Shown piece by piece: positions 1 to 5,653 of a DNA stretch of 7,857 bases. Position 1 is the stretch's first letter. Every line of letters begins with the position of its first letter. The stretch covers positions 1 through 7,857 of the forward strand of contig CALFWN010000221.1 in the NCBI GenBank assembly GCA_937928335.1, read 5' to 3'. Made by a program: the position numbers and the translations under genes. Below the pieces are notes generated by a model. That model had not been told where the DNA came from. It searched no databases and was given only the letters and a program-made list of their open reading frames with translations. This DNA is from an uncultured Litoreibacter sp. Its GTDB lineage: Bacteria > Pseudomonadota > Alphaproteobacteria > Rhodobacterales > Rhodobacteraceae.

Positions 1-302
1 CAGATGACCCGGGTGACGACGCCATTGGCGTCGACATGGAAATTCACCCGGTCCGCGACATAGATTTGGGATACGATCTCTCCGGGGCGGATCACGCGGG
101 TCGTGACGCCGTCCGGCACAAAGATCGCGGCAAATTCCTGCCCCACCGAGCCCGCGTAATTTTCCAACATGCAGGTGTCGGGAAGGCGTTCTTCCAGGCC
201 GGAGGTGTTTTCCACCACAGGGCCGTCCACGATGACGTCGTCCTGGGGGGTGCCGCCACAGGCCAAAAGCAGGAACGGCAAGAGATAGGTGAGTTGTTTC
301 AT
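1..302 (-). CDS. I78-family peptidase inhibitor-like lipoprotein (3' end cut by window edge)
   Basis: The gene reads leftward from an ATG at 302-300 and gives 100 complete codons before the window ends. The N-terminus is a lipoprotein signal: a Lys at residue 2, a hydrophobic stretch at residues 4-14, and a lipobox LLAC with the lipidated Cys at 15, so the mature protein should be membrane-tethered on the periplasmic side. After a linker, residues 36-100 match the inhibitor I78 pattern: Cys44, then a GQEF segment near 55-58, TRVIRPGEIV around 68-77, a DRVNF segment near 84-88, and a terminal NGVVTRVI. I78 proteins usually end in Cys-Gly, and the last two visible bases (TG) fit a Cys codon, so only a few codons are probably missing. 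Members are small inhibitors of serine proteases; the target here is unknown. It is transcribed divergently from the formaldehyde dehydrogenase and probably has no functional link with it. No strong ribosome binding site is visible. Confidence 0.8.
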   Translation of the reverse strand, partial: MKQLTYLLPFLLLACGGTPQDDVIVDGPVVENTSGLEERLPDTCMLENYAGSVGQEFAAIFVPDGVTTRVIRPGEIVSQIYVADRVNFHVDANGVVTRVI

Positions 303-310
303 GTGGACTT

Positions 311-321
311 GCTAGACTAGC
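311..321. promoter_or_regulatory. GCTAGACTAGC perfect inverted repeat before the lipoprotein gene
   Basis: This is a perfect odd palindrome with two 5-base arms around a central A, lying 9-19 bases upstream of the lipoprotein start codon at 302. It contains two CTAG tetramers, a word that is scarce in the rest of the window (I found only three others). Its position over the 5' leader could suit an operator, but no known binding protein is implied by the sequence and chance is not excluded. Confidence 0.25.
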
Positions 322-390
322 GGCCTTGATGCGGCAAGCGCCGTGCTGCGGGTTTCCGGCAAAGATCAGCCCATGTCTGAAACAGAGCAG

Positions 391-436
391 CAAGTTGCGG
401 TTGCAATTGCAATTATGCGCGTGTTGCAACAAGTTG
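391..436. promoter_or_regulatory. Candidate operator cluster of TTGC palindromes upstream of formaldehyde dehydrogenase
   Basis: Three copies of the self-complementary hexamer TTGCAA start at 401, 407 and 424, and a related TTGCGG starts at 395. The first two copies abut to form a perfect 12-base palindrome at 401-412. The third sits inside a second perfect palindrome, TGTTGCAACA, at 422-431. The centres of the two palindromes are 20 bases apart, about two helical turns. The direct repeat CAAGTTG (391-397 and 430-436) brackets the cluster. It lies 33-78 bases before the dehydrogenase start, where an activator or repressor would act. I cannot assign the binding protein. The stretch could instead be coding if translation starts further upstream, since the frame stays open here. 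Confidence 0.5.
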
Positions 437-455
437 TCGCGAAACATCAGATGTC

Positions 456-460
456 AGGAA
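456..460 (+). promoter_or_regulatory. Ribosome binding site of formaldehyde dehydrogenase
   Basis: AGGAA lies 8 bases before the ATG at 469. It supports that start over the in-frame upstream codons at 343, 373, 415 and 451, none of which has a comparable purine run ahead of it. Confidence 0.65.
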
Positions 461-468
461 GCCCCATC

Positions 469-1581
469 ATGCGTACCAAAGCCGCTGTCGCCGTCGCCGC
501 CGGAAAGCCACTTGAAGTCATGGAGGTGAACCTTGAGGGCCCCAAAGCGGGGGAGGTTCTGGTCGAGATCAAAGCCACCGGCATTTGCCATACGGATGAA
601 TTTACCCTCTCGGGCGCAGACCCTGAGGGGCTGTTTCCCGCAATCCTTGGCCATGAAGGCACGGGCGTTGTGGTCGAGGTGGGTCCCGGCGTCACCAGCC
701 TTGAAGTGGGCGATCACGTGATCCCGCTTTACACGCCTGAATGCCGCGAATGCGAATATTGCCTGAACCCCAAGACCAACCTGTGTCAAAGAGTGCGCAC
801 CACGCAGGGGCAAGGGTTGATGCCGGATGGCACCTCGCGGTTCAGTATGCTCGATGGCACGCCGATCCTGCATTACATGGGCTGCTCGACCTTCGCCAAC
901 CATACCGTGCTGCCAGAGATCGCGCTGGCCAAAGTGCGCAAGGACGCGCCGTTTGACAAGATTTGCTATATCGGCTGCGGCGTCACCACGGGCATCGGCG
1001 CTGTGATCAACACCGCCAAGGTAGAGATCGGCAGCCGCGCGATTGTCTTTGGTCTGGGCGGCATCGGGCTGAACGTCATTCAGGGGCTGCGGCTTGCCGG
1101 GGCGGATCAGATCGTCGGCGTGGATCTGAACCCCGACAAGGTAGAGATGGCCACCCGTTTCGGGATGACTGATTTTGTGAACCCCAAGGACGTCAAAGGC
1201 GACATGGTTGCCCATCTGGTTGAGCTGACCAATGGCGGCGGGGATTACACATTTGACGCCACCGGCAATGTCGATGTGATGCGCACCGCGCTTGAGGCGG
1301 CCCATAAGGGCTGGGGCGAGAGCGTCATCATCGGCGTGGCGGCGGCGGGGGCCGAGATCTCGACACGGCCGTTCCAGCTGGTCACCGGCCGGGTCTGGCG
1401 CGGCACCGCTTTTGGCGGGGCATCGGGGCGGACAGACGTGCCGAAGATTGTGGATTGGTATATGAACGGCAAGATCGAGATCGACCCGATGATCACCCAT
1501 ACGATGGGGCTTGAGGACATCAACAAGGGGTTCGACCTGATGCACAAGGGCGATTCGATCCGCTCTGTCGTGCTGTTCTAG
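469..1581 (+). CDS. frmA: S-(hydroxymethyl)glutathione dehydrogenase / class III alcohol dehydrogenase
   Basis: This cytosolic zinc enzyme oxidises S-hydroxymethylglutathione, the spontaneous adduct of formaldehyde and glutathione, to S-formylglutathione with NAD+; it can also reduce S-nitrosoglutathione. The product has 370 residues, the usual length. Catalytic zinc ligands are Cys40, His62 and Cys170, with Glu63 beside them. Structural zinc ligands are Cys92, Cys95, Cys98 and Cys106. The Rossmann loop GLGGIG is at 195-200. The class III signature is present: ADPEG at 50-54 and Arg110 in RTTQGQG, matching the Arg that binds the substrate carboxylate in human class III enzyme. The ATG at 469 was chosen because the [13 protein letters not shown]-terminus is typical and AGGAA lies 8 bases upstream. 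The frame is open back to 343, which would add up to 42 residues unlike the family. Synonyms in relatives are adhI, adhC and flhA. It stands apart from fghA, which lies on the same strand beyond the regulator and permease. Confidence 0.96.
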   Translation: MRTKAAVAVAAGKPLEVMEVNLEGPKAGEVLVEIKATGICHTDEFTLSGADPEGLFPAILGHEGTGVVVEVGPGVTSLEVGDHVIPLYTPECRECEYCLNPKTNLCQRVRTTQGQGLMPDGTSRFSMLDGTPILHYMGCSTFANHTVLPEIALAKVRKDAPFDKICYIGCGVTTGIGAVINTAKVEIGSRAIVFGLGGIGLNVIQGLRLAGADQIVGVDLNPDKVEMATRFGMTDFVNPKDVKGDMVAHLVELTNGGGDYTFDATGNVDVMRTALEAAHKGWGESVIIGVAAAGAEISTRPFQLVTGRVWRGTAFGGASGRTDVPKIVDWYMNGKIEIDPMITHTMGLEDINKGFDLMHKGDSIRSVVLF

Positions 1582-1590
1582 GGCCGCGCC

Positions 1591-2208
1591 TCAGACCCCG
1601 TAGCGTGCCAGAAACGTATCAACGGCGCCCTCGATCACGAGCGTCATCGCTTTCGGATCGGGGGTCTCGACCACGTTGAACACCATCTTTACGAAGACAT
1701 CCGCCTTCATCAGGGCGTCAAACTGCTGCGCGGCCAGCCGAACATTGTCGATACGCAGCTCGCCGCGTTTCACCGCCTCGACAAAATAGGCACTGAGGCG
1801 GTCTTCCATCAGTTGCGGGCCGGAGCGGTAGAATTCCTGACCCAGCTCGGGAAAGCGGTCGGTCTCGGCCACGCAGATGCGAAAAATGCGCTGGGCAAAG
1901 GATGAGGTGAGGAAGGCCATCATGGTGGTCGCGGTCATGATCAGCACGTCGCGCACCGGCTGATCCGCATCCTCGACCGTCAAGGCACGGTCCGCCTGAC
2001 GGGCACATTCCTCTTTTGCGACCTCGATGAACAGCATCCGCTTGTCGGGAAAATAGCTGTAGAGTGTCGCCTTGGAGACCCCGGCCTCCTTGGCGATCAG
2101 GTCCACACTTGCGCCCTCAAAGCCCTCAGCCAGAAACACGGTGCGCGCACCTTCGACGACTTGGTCATATTTCCGACCGCGCTTTATTTTGACAGGTATC
2201 CCGTCCAA
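1591..2208 (-). CDS. TetR/AcrR-family transcriptional regulator with AefR-like C-terminal domain
   Basis: A 205-residue DNA-binding regulator. The N-terminal TetR domain spans about residues 13-60, with the helix-turn-helix at roughly 34-53 (SVDLIAKEAGVSKATLYSYF) followed by the usual DKRMLF. The C-terminal part carries a pattern typical of AefR-like regulators around 107-131 (RIFRICVAETDRFPELG, then EFYRSGP) and a later GELRIDN segment. The start must be the TTG at 2208: a TAA stop lies a short way upstream in frame, the next in-frame start codon falls inside the helix-turn-helix region, and a purine-rich ribosome site precedes it. The gene is convergent with the dehydrogenase (9 bases between stops) and divergent from the permease-fghA operon, the usual arrangement for a TetR repressor of the divergent operon. 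Its ligand is unknown. Two cysteines (68 and 112) are present, but no evidence ties them to aldehyde sensing. Confidence 0.9.
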   Translation of the reverse strand: MDGIPVKIKRGRKYDQVVEGARTVFLAEGFEGASVDLIAKEAGVSKATLYSYFPDKRMLFIEVAKEECARQADRALTVEDADQPVRDVLIMTATTMMAFLTSSFAQRIFRICVAETDRFPELGQEFYRSGPQLMEDRLSAYFVEAVKRGELRIDNVRLAAQQFDALMKADVFVKMVFNVVETPDPKAMTLVIEGAVDTFLARYGV

Positions 2209-2214
2209 AATACG

Positions 2215-2220
2215 CTCCCC
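2215..2220 (-). promoter_or_regulatory. Ribosome binding site deciding the TTG start of the TetR gene
   Basis: Read on the minus strand this is GGGGAG, 6 bases before the TTG at 2208. Because no ATG or GTG is available between the upstream in-frame stop and the DNA-binding domain, this site makes the rare start credible. Confidence 0.6.
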
Positions 2221-2310
2221 AGCTTCGTTGTCGCCACCAACTTAGACGAAACGGTTCAGTTCCAGCAAGTCCGGCGGCACGCTCCTTGAGGTTTTGCCCT
2301 GTGGCGACGG

Positions 2311-2320
2311 GCCAATTGGC
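2311..2320. promoter_or_regulatory. GCCAATTGGC palindrome between the TetR gene and the permease operon
   Basis: A perfect 10-base palindrome in the 130-base divergent intergenic region, ending 18 bases before the permease ATG at 2339. It is the best compact candidate operator for the neighbouring TetR protein, although TetR sites are usually longer (about 15-20 bases) and the flanks do not extend the symmetry. I could not identify a convincing -35/-10 pair in this region. Confidence 0.3.
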
Positions 2321-2338
2321 GTGATATCAGCCGCTGAC

Positions 2339-3265
2339 ATGCTGGACATATTTCTCAAGACGCTCCCCTTCTTTGCGCTGATCGCGGTCGGCTATTGGGC
2401 GGGTCGCACCAGGTTCTTCAGCGAAGAGGCCACGGCCTATCTGACGAAGTTTGTATTCTACTTCGCACTATCGGCCATGCTGTTTCGGTTCTCGGCCAAT
2501 CTGAGCCTCGCCGAGGTGTTCGACCTGCCTTTTGTGATGGCGTATTTCTTTGGCTCGCTGACCGTCTACCTGATCGCAACATTCGTAGCGTTGATGCGGC
2601 GCATATCGGTTGAACAAACCGCTATCGAGGCGCAATGCGCCGTGATCGGCAATGTCGGGTTTCTGGGGCTGCCCATGCTGGCGCTGTTGCTTGGCGACGC
2701 GTCGGTGGGTCCGATCATGCTAATCCTGGCGGTGGATCTGATCTTCTTTGGCAGCCTGGTCGTTATCTTGATCACGGGCTCGCGCGACGGGCGGGTGTCG
2801 CCTGCGATCCTGAAGACCATCGGGGTAGGGCTGGTGAAGAACCCGATGATCGTCTCTATCGTTCTGGGCTCTGCGTGGTCGGCGCTGAACCTGCCTATTC
2901 CGCAACCCATGAACGAGTTTCTGGCCATTCTGGGCGGTGCCGCCACTCCGGGCGCCCTGTTTGCTATCGGGGCGTCTTTGGCATCGAAATCGGCAGAGCG
3001 GATGCAGGTCGCGGGCTGGCTGAGTTTTTGCAAACTGGTGCTGCACCCGGCAGCCGTCGCCGTGGCCGCGCTGCTGGTGTTTGACGTCGACCCCTACGCC
3101 GCTGCGGTGATGATTGCGGCCTCCGCCTTGCCGGTGGCAGGCAATGTCTACATCATTGCGCAGCATTACGCGGTGGCTCCGCAGCGGGTGTCGGCGTCAA
3201 TCCTGATCTCGACCGCGATCAGCATCCTGACCGTTTCTCTTGTCATAGGTTGGGTGTCCGGGTAG
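2339..3265 (+). CDS. AEC (auxin efflux carrier)-family permease
   Basis: A 308-residue inner-membrane protein with about ten hydrophobic helices, the normal length for the bacterial AEC family, whose known members move organic anions such as malonate or malate. Typical features are the N-terminal FLKTLPFFALIAVGYWAG (5-22), the GNVGFLGLP motif at 104-112 in the fourth helix region, and an NPMIV segment opening the second half. The substrate cannot be read from sequence. The ATG at 2339 gives the family-typical N-terminus but lacks a clear ribosome site; in-frame GTG at 2321 or TTG at 2294 are alternatives adding 6 or 15 residues. It is first in the operon, divergent from the TetR gene and 29 bases before fghA. 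That pairing suggests a role in moving a C1-related or organic acid metabolite, which is inference only. Confidence 0.88.
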   Translation: MLDIFLKTLPFFALIAVGYWAGRTRFFSEEATAYLTKFVFYFALSAMLFRFSANLSLAEVFDLPFVMAYFFGSLTVYLIATFVALMRRISVEQTAIEAQCAVIGNVGFLGLPMLALLLGDASVGPIMLILAVDLIFFGSLVVILITGSRDGRVSPAILKTIGVGLVKNPMIVSIVLGSAWSALNLPIPQPMNEFLAILGGAATPGALFAIGASLASKSAERMQVAGWLSFCKLVLHPAAVAVAALLVFDVDPYAAAVMIAASALPVAGNVYIIAQHYAVAPQRVSASILISTAISILTVSLVIGWVSG

Positions 3266-3283
3266 CCCTGAGACATCACTGCG

Positions 3284-3288
3284 AAGGA
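3284..3288 (+). promoter_or_regulatory. Ribosome binding site of fghA
   Basis: AAGGA lies 6 bases before the ATG at 3295. It marks this ATG as the start rather than the in-frame TTG at 3250, which lies inside the end of the permease gene. Confidence 0.7.
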
Positions 3289-3294
3289 ACTCAG

Positions 3295-4125
3295 ATGGAA
3301 ACTCTCTCCCAGAACGCCTGTTTTGGTGGCACGCAAGGCGTCTACCGTCACCGCTCGGCATTGTGCAATTGCGACATGACCTTTGGCCTGTTTCTGCCCG
3401 AGGAAGCAAAAGACGGCCCGGTGCCGGTGCTATGGTATCTGTCAGGCCTGACCTGCACCCATGAGAATGCGATGATCAAGGCGGGCGCGCAGGCCTGGGC
3501 CTCGGAGCAGGGGCTTGCGCTGCTGTTTCCCGACACGTCGCCACGCGGGGATGATGTGGCCAATGACGACGCCTATGACCTTGGCCAGGGAGCCGGGTTC
3601 TACGTCAACGCGACCCAAGCGCCCTGGGCCCCGCATTTTCAGATGTATGACTACATCACGGCCGAATTGCCGACGCTGGTGTTTCAGGAGTTTCCGCTGG
3701 ACCAGTCCCGGCAGGCGATCACCGGGCATTCGATGGGCGGCCACGGAGCGTTGACGATTGCGATGCGCGAACAGGGACGGTTCAGATCCGTCTCGGCGTT
3801 TTCGCCGATCTGCAACCCGACAGCATCCGATTGGGGCCGCAAACAGTTCGGGGCTTACCTTGGCAGCGACGAGACGCTTTGGTCTGCGCATGACGCAACC
3901 CATCTGATGGTGGAGCGCGGATTTGACGGGCCGATGCTGCTGGATACCGGGACCCGGGACGAATTTTACAATTTGCTGAAACCCGAAGCGCTGGCCCATG
4001 CGGCGAGCATACAGCAACAGGAGGCCATCATTCGGTATCAGCCGGGCTATGACCATTCCTATTTCTTCGTATCCTCCTTTATGGAAGACCATATGAATTT
4101 CCATGCAGAGGCGCTTTACGCATGA
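3295..4125 (+). CDS. fghA: S-formylglutathione hydrolase
   Basis: Cytosolic esterase D-family enzyme that hydrolyses S-formylglutathione to formate and glutathione, the step after the dehydrogenase at 469-1581. It has 276 residues, the usual size, with an alpha/beta hydrolase fold. The triad is Ser146 in GHSMGGHG, Asp222 in GTRDEF, and His254 in GYDHSYFF. Also conserved are LSGLTCTHEN at 49-58, with the family cysteine at 54, and the PDTSPRGDD stretch at 79-87. The start is supported by AAGGA 6 bases upstream and by a family-typical N-terminus. The gene follows the permease by 29 bases, and its stop overlaps the next gene's ATG in ATGA, so it is translationally coupled to the HAD gene. Expression is probably under the divergent TetR protein's control, by position only. 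Confidence 0.96.
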   Translation: METLSQNACFGGTQGVYRHRSALCNCDMTFGLFLPEEAKDGPVPVLWYLSGLTCTHENAMIKAGAQAWASEQGLALLFPDTSPRGDDVANDDAYDLGQGAGFYVNATQAPWAPHFQMYDYITAELPTLVFQEFPLDQSRQAITGHSMGGHGALTIAMREQGRFRSVSAFSPICNPTASDWGRKQFGAYLGSDETLWSAHDATHLMVERGFDGPMLLDTGTRDEFYNLLKPEALAHAASIQQQEAIIRYQPGYDHSYFFVSSFMEDHMNFHAEALYA

Positions 4126-4745
4126 GCGTTCAGGCGGTCATTTTCGACATCGGCAATGTTCTGATCGAGTGGCAACCGGAGCAGTATTACGACCGCATCA
4201 TCGGGCAAGACCGTCGCAAGAAAATGTTCGCCGCCGTGGATTTGCACGGAATGAATGACCGGATCGATACCGGCGAAAACTTCCGCGATGTGATCTACGA
4301 GACGGCCGAGATCTACCCCGAATGGCGCGAGGAAATCATCGCGTGGCACAGCAACTGGATCGCACTGGCCTCGCCCGTTATCGGCCATTCGGTGCATTTG
4401 CTCCGTGCTTTGCGGGCGAAGGACGTGCCGGTGTTCACGCTGACCAATTTCGGGATGGAGAGCTTTGACTACGCCGCCTCGATCTATGTCTTCCTGTCGG
4501 AATTTGACCGCAGCTATGTGTCGGGCCACATGAAGGTCATCAAGCCCGATCCGCGTATCTACGAGATGGTCGAACAGGACTGCACCCTTGCCCCGGAGAG
4601 GTTGCTGTTTGCCGATGACCGGCAGGCCAATATCGACGCCGCACAGGCGCGTGGGTGGAACGCGCATTTGTTCACATCGCCGGGCGGCTGGGCCTCGTGC
4701 CTGATCGAGTACGGGCTTTTGACAGCGCAAGAGGCGGCATTTTGA
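4122..4745 (+). CDS. HAD-family (subfamily IA-like) phosphatase, YihX-type
   Basis: A 207-residue haloacid dehalogenase-superfamily hydrolase, probably a soluble phosphatase on a small metabolite. Motif I is FDIGNVLIEW with nucleophile Asp9. The position normally held by the second Asp is Gly11, as in the E. coli sugar phosphatase YihX, whose motif is FDLGNV. A helical cap follows at about 17-90. Motif II is Thr108-Asn109 (LTNFG), motif III is Lys141 in VIKPDPRIY, and motif IV is Asp165-Asp166 in FADD. All other catalytic residues are intact, so activity is expected. The ATG overlaps the fghA stop in ATGA, and the gene's own stop overlaps the next start in TTGA. Its substrate is unknown; repair of a phosphorylated by-product or sugar phosphate turnover would both fit the family. 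Confidence 0.9.
   Translation: MSVQAVIFDIGNVLIEWQPEQYYDRIIGQDRRKKMFAAVDLHGMNDRIDTGENFRDVIYETAEIYPEWREEIIAWHSNWIALASPVIGHSVHLLRALRAKDVPVFTLTNFGMESFDYAASIYVFLSEFDRSYVSGHMKVIKPDPRIYEMVEQDCTLAPERLLFADDRQANIDAAQARGWNAHLFTSPGGWASCLIEYGLLTAQEAAF
4729..4734 (+). promoter_or_regulatory. Ribosome binding site favouring the TTG start at 4742
   Basis: AAGAGG ends 7 bases before the TTG at 4742, and 13 bases before the alternative in-frame GTG at 4748. The spacing favours TTG as the start of the cyclodeaminase-like gene. Confidence 0.5.
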
Positions 4746-5653
4746 CGGTGGAGTTTGTCTCCTTTGACAAGGCCGATCCGCTGTTGAGCTGGTCTGGTTT
4801 GACCGATGCGCTGGCGGCGGGTCATCTGCTGCCCAAGGCCGAGATCTCGGACAGTTTCCTCTACCGCAACCCCGACACATTGCTGTCCCGCGCAGCCTGG
4901 ATTGACGGGTTGGGACAGCTGGTGAAAACGGCCACGATCTTTCCGGCGAATGAGGCGCAAGGCCTGCCGAAGATTCATGGCGCGGTGACGTTGTTCTCGG
5001 ACGAGACGGGGCAGCTGGAGGCCGTGATCGACTTTCATCTGGTGACCAAATGGAAGACCGCCGGTGACAGCCTTCTGGCGGCCAAGCGGCTGGCCCGGCC
5101 AGACAGCAAACGGTTTTTGATCCTTGGTGCAGGCACGGTGGCGGGGAACATGATCCCGGCCTATCGGTCGCATTGGCCGGAGGCTGATATCTCGATCTGG
5201 ACGCGGAATGCCGACAAGGGTCGTGCCTTTTCCGACGCGCATGGGGTTAGGTTTGAGGCAGGTCTTGAAGGCGCTGTCAAAACGGCTGATGTGATCTGCA
5301 CCGCTACCATGTCGACCGAGCCGGTGCTGATGGGTGACTGGCTGCAACCCGGCCAGCATGTGGATTTGATCGGTGCCTACCGCTCCGATATGCGGGAGGC
5401 GGATGACGCAGCCCTTGGCCGGGCGCGGCTGTTTGTTGATAGCCTGGACACGACGCTGGACCATATTGGCGAGCTGAAAATTCCGCTGGCAGCCGGGGTG
5501 ATTTCACCGCAAGACGTGGTCGCCTCCTTCTATGAGCCGGAGCTGTTTGGGCGCGGCACAGAGGACGAGATTACCATCTGCAAAAACGGTGGCGGGGCGC
5601 ATCTGGATTTGATGACCAGCCGCTATATTCTGAACGCATGGGGTGCACGGTGA
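4742..5653 (+). CDS. Ornithine cyclodeaminase/mu-crystallin-family protein, probably a ketimine or imine reductase
   Basis: A 303-residue NAD(P)-dependent protein of the OCD/mu-crystallin family. Lys62 in VKTATIFP matches the conserved active-site lysine. The nucleotide-binding loop is LGAGTVAGN at 128-136, followed by DVICTATMSTEPVL (183-196), the GAYRSDMREAD segment (211-221), and a C-terminal GGGAHLD. Two positions differ from true ornithine cyclodeaminases. The RTAA motif that binds the substrate carboxylate reads KTAG with Lys105. The catalytic Asp of the GGD motif is replaced by Tyr213; human mu-crystallin, a ketimine reductase, also lacks that Asp. A reductase is therefore more likely than a cyclodeaminase. 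The TTG start overlaps the HAD stop (TTGA) and has AAGAGG 7 bases ahead; GTG at 4748 is the alternative. Its own TGA overlaps the next gene's GTG. Confidence 0.87.
   Translation: MTVEFVSFDKADPLLSWSGLTDALAAGHLLPKAEISDSFLYRNPDTLLSRAAWIDGLGQLVKTATIFPANEAQGLPKIHGAVTLFSDETGQLEAVIDFHLVTKWKTAGDSLLAAKRLARPDSKRFLILGAGTVAGNMIPAYRSHWPEADISIWTRNADKGRAFSDAHGVRFEAGLEGAVKTADVICTATMSTEPVLMGDWLQPGQHVDLIGAYRSDMREADDAALGRARLFVDSLDTTLDHIGELKIPLAAGVISPQDVVASFYEPELFGRGTEDEITICKNGGGAHLDLMTSRYILNAWGAR

Noticed and set aside
36..320. Plus-strand open frame of 94 codons over the lipoprotein gene
   Set aside because: The minus strand encodes a clear lipobox and I78 pattern over the same bases; the plus frame has neither motif nor ribosome site.
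454..1545. Long minus-strand open frame (363 codons) opposite the formaldehyde dehydrogenase
   Set aside because: It is antisense to a complete, well-conserved enzyme gene. The translation is rich in His, Arg, Asp and Pro without any recognisable domain, typical of a shadow frame in GC-rich DNA.
1582..1590. Possible bidirectional terminator between the dehydrogenase and TetR genes
   Set aside because: Only 9 bases separate the stops, and I see no stem-loop followed by a T-run on either strand.
2230..2308. Eight-base inverted pair GTCGCCAC (2230-2237) and GTGGCGAC (2301-2308) in the TetR-permease intergenic region
   Set aside because: The arms are 63 bases apart and GC-rich words of this kind recur by chance, so it is too weak to call an operator or a hairpin.
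2209..2338. Sigma-70-like promoter for the permease operon
   Set aside because: TTGTCG (2228) and TTGAGG (2286) could serve as -35 boxes, but no acceptable -10 sequence lies 16-18 bases downstream of either.
3250..3294. Upstream TTG start for fghA at 3250
   Set aside because: It overlaps the end of the permease gene and would add residues not found in the family, whereas ATG at 3295 has a good ribosome site.
4559..5464. Minus-strand open frame of 301 codons opposite the HAD and cyclodeaminase-like genes
   Set aside because: It crosses the junction of two real genes, has Arg/Gln/Pro-rich low-information composition and shows no motif.
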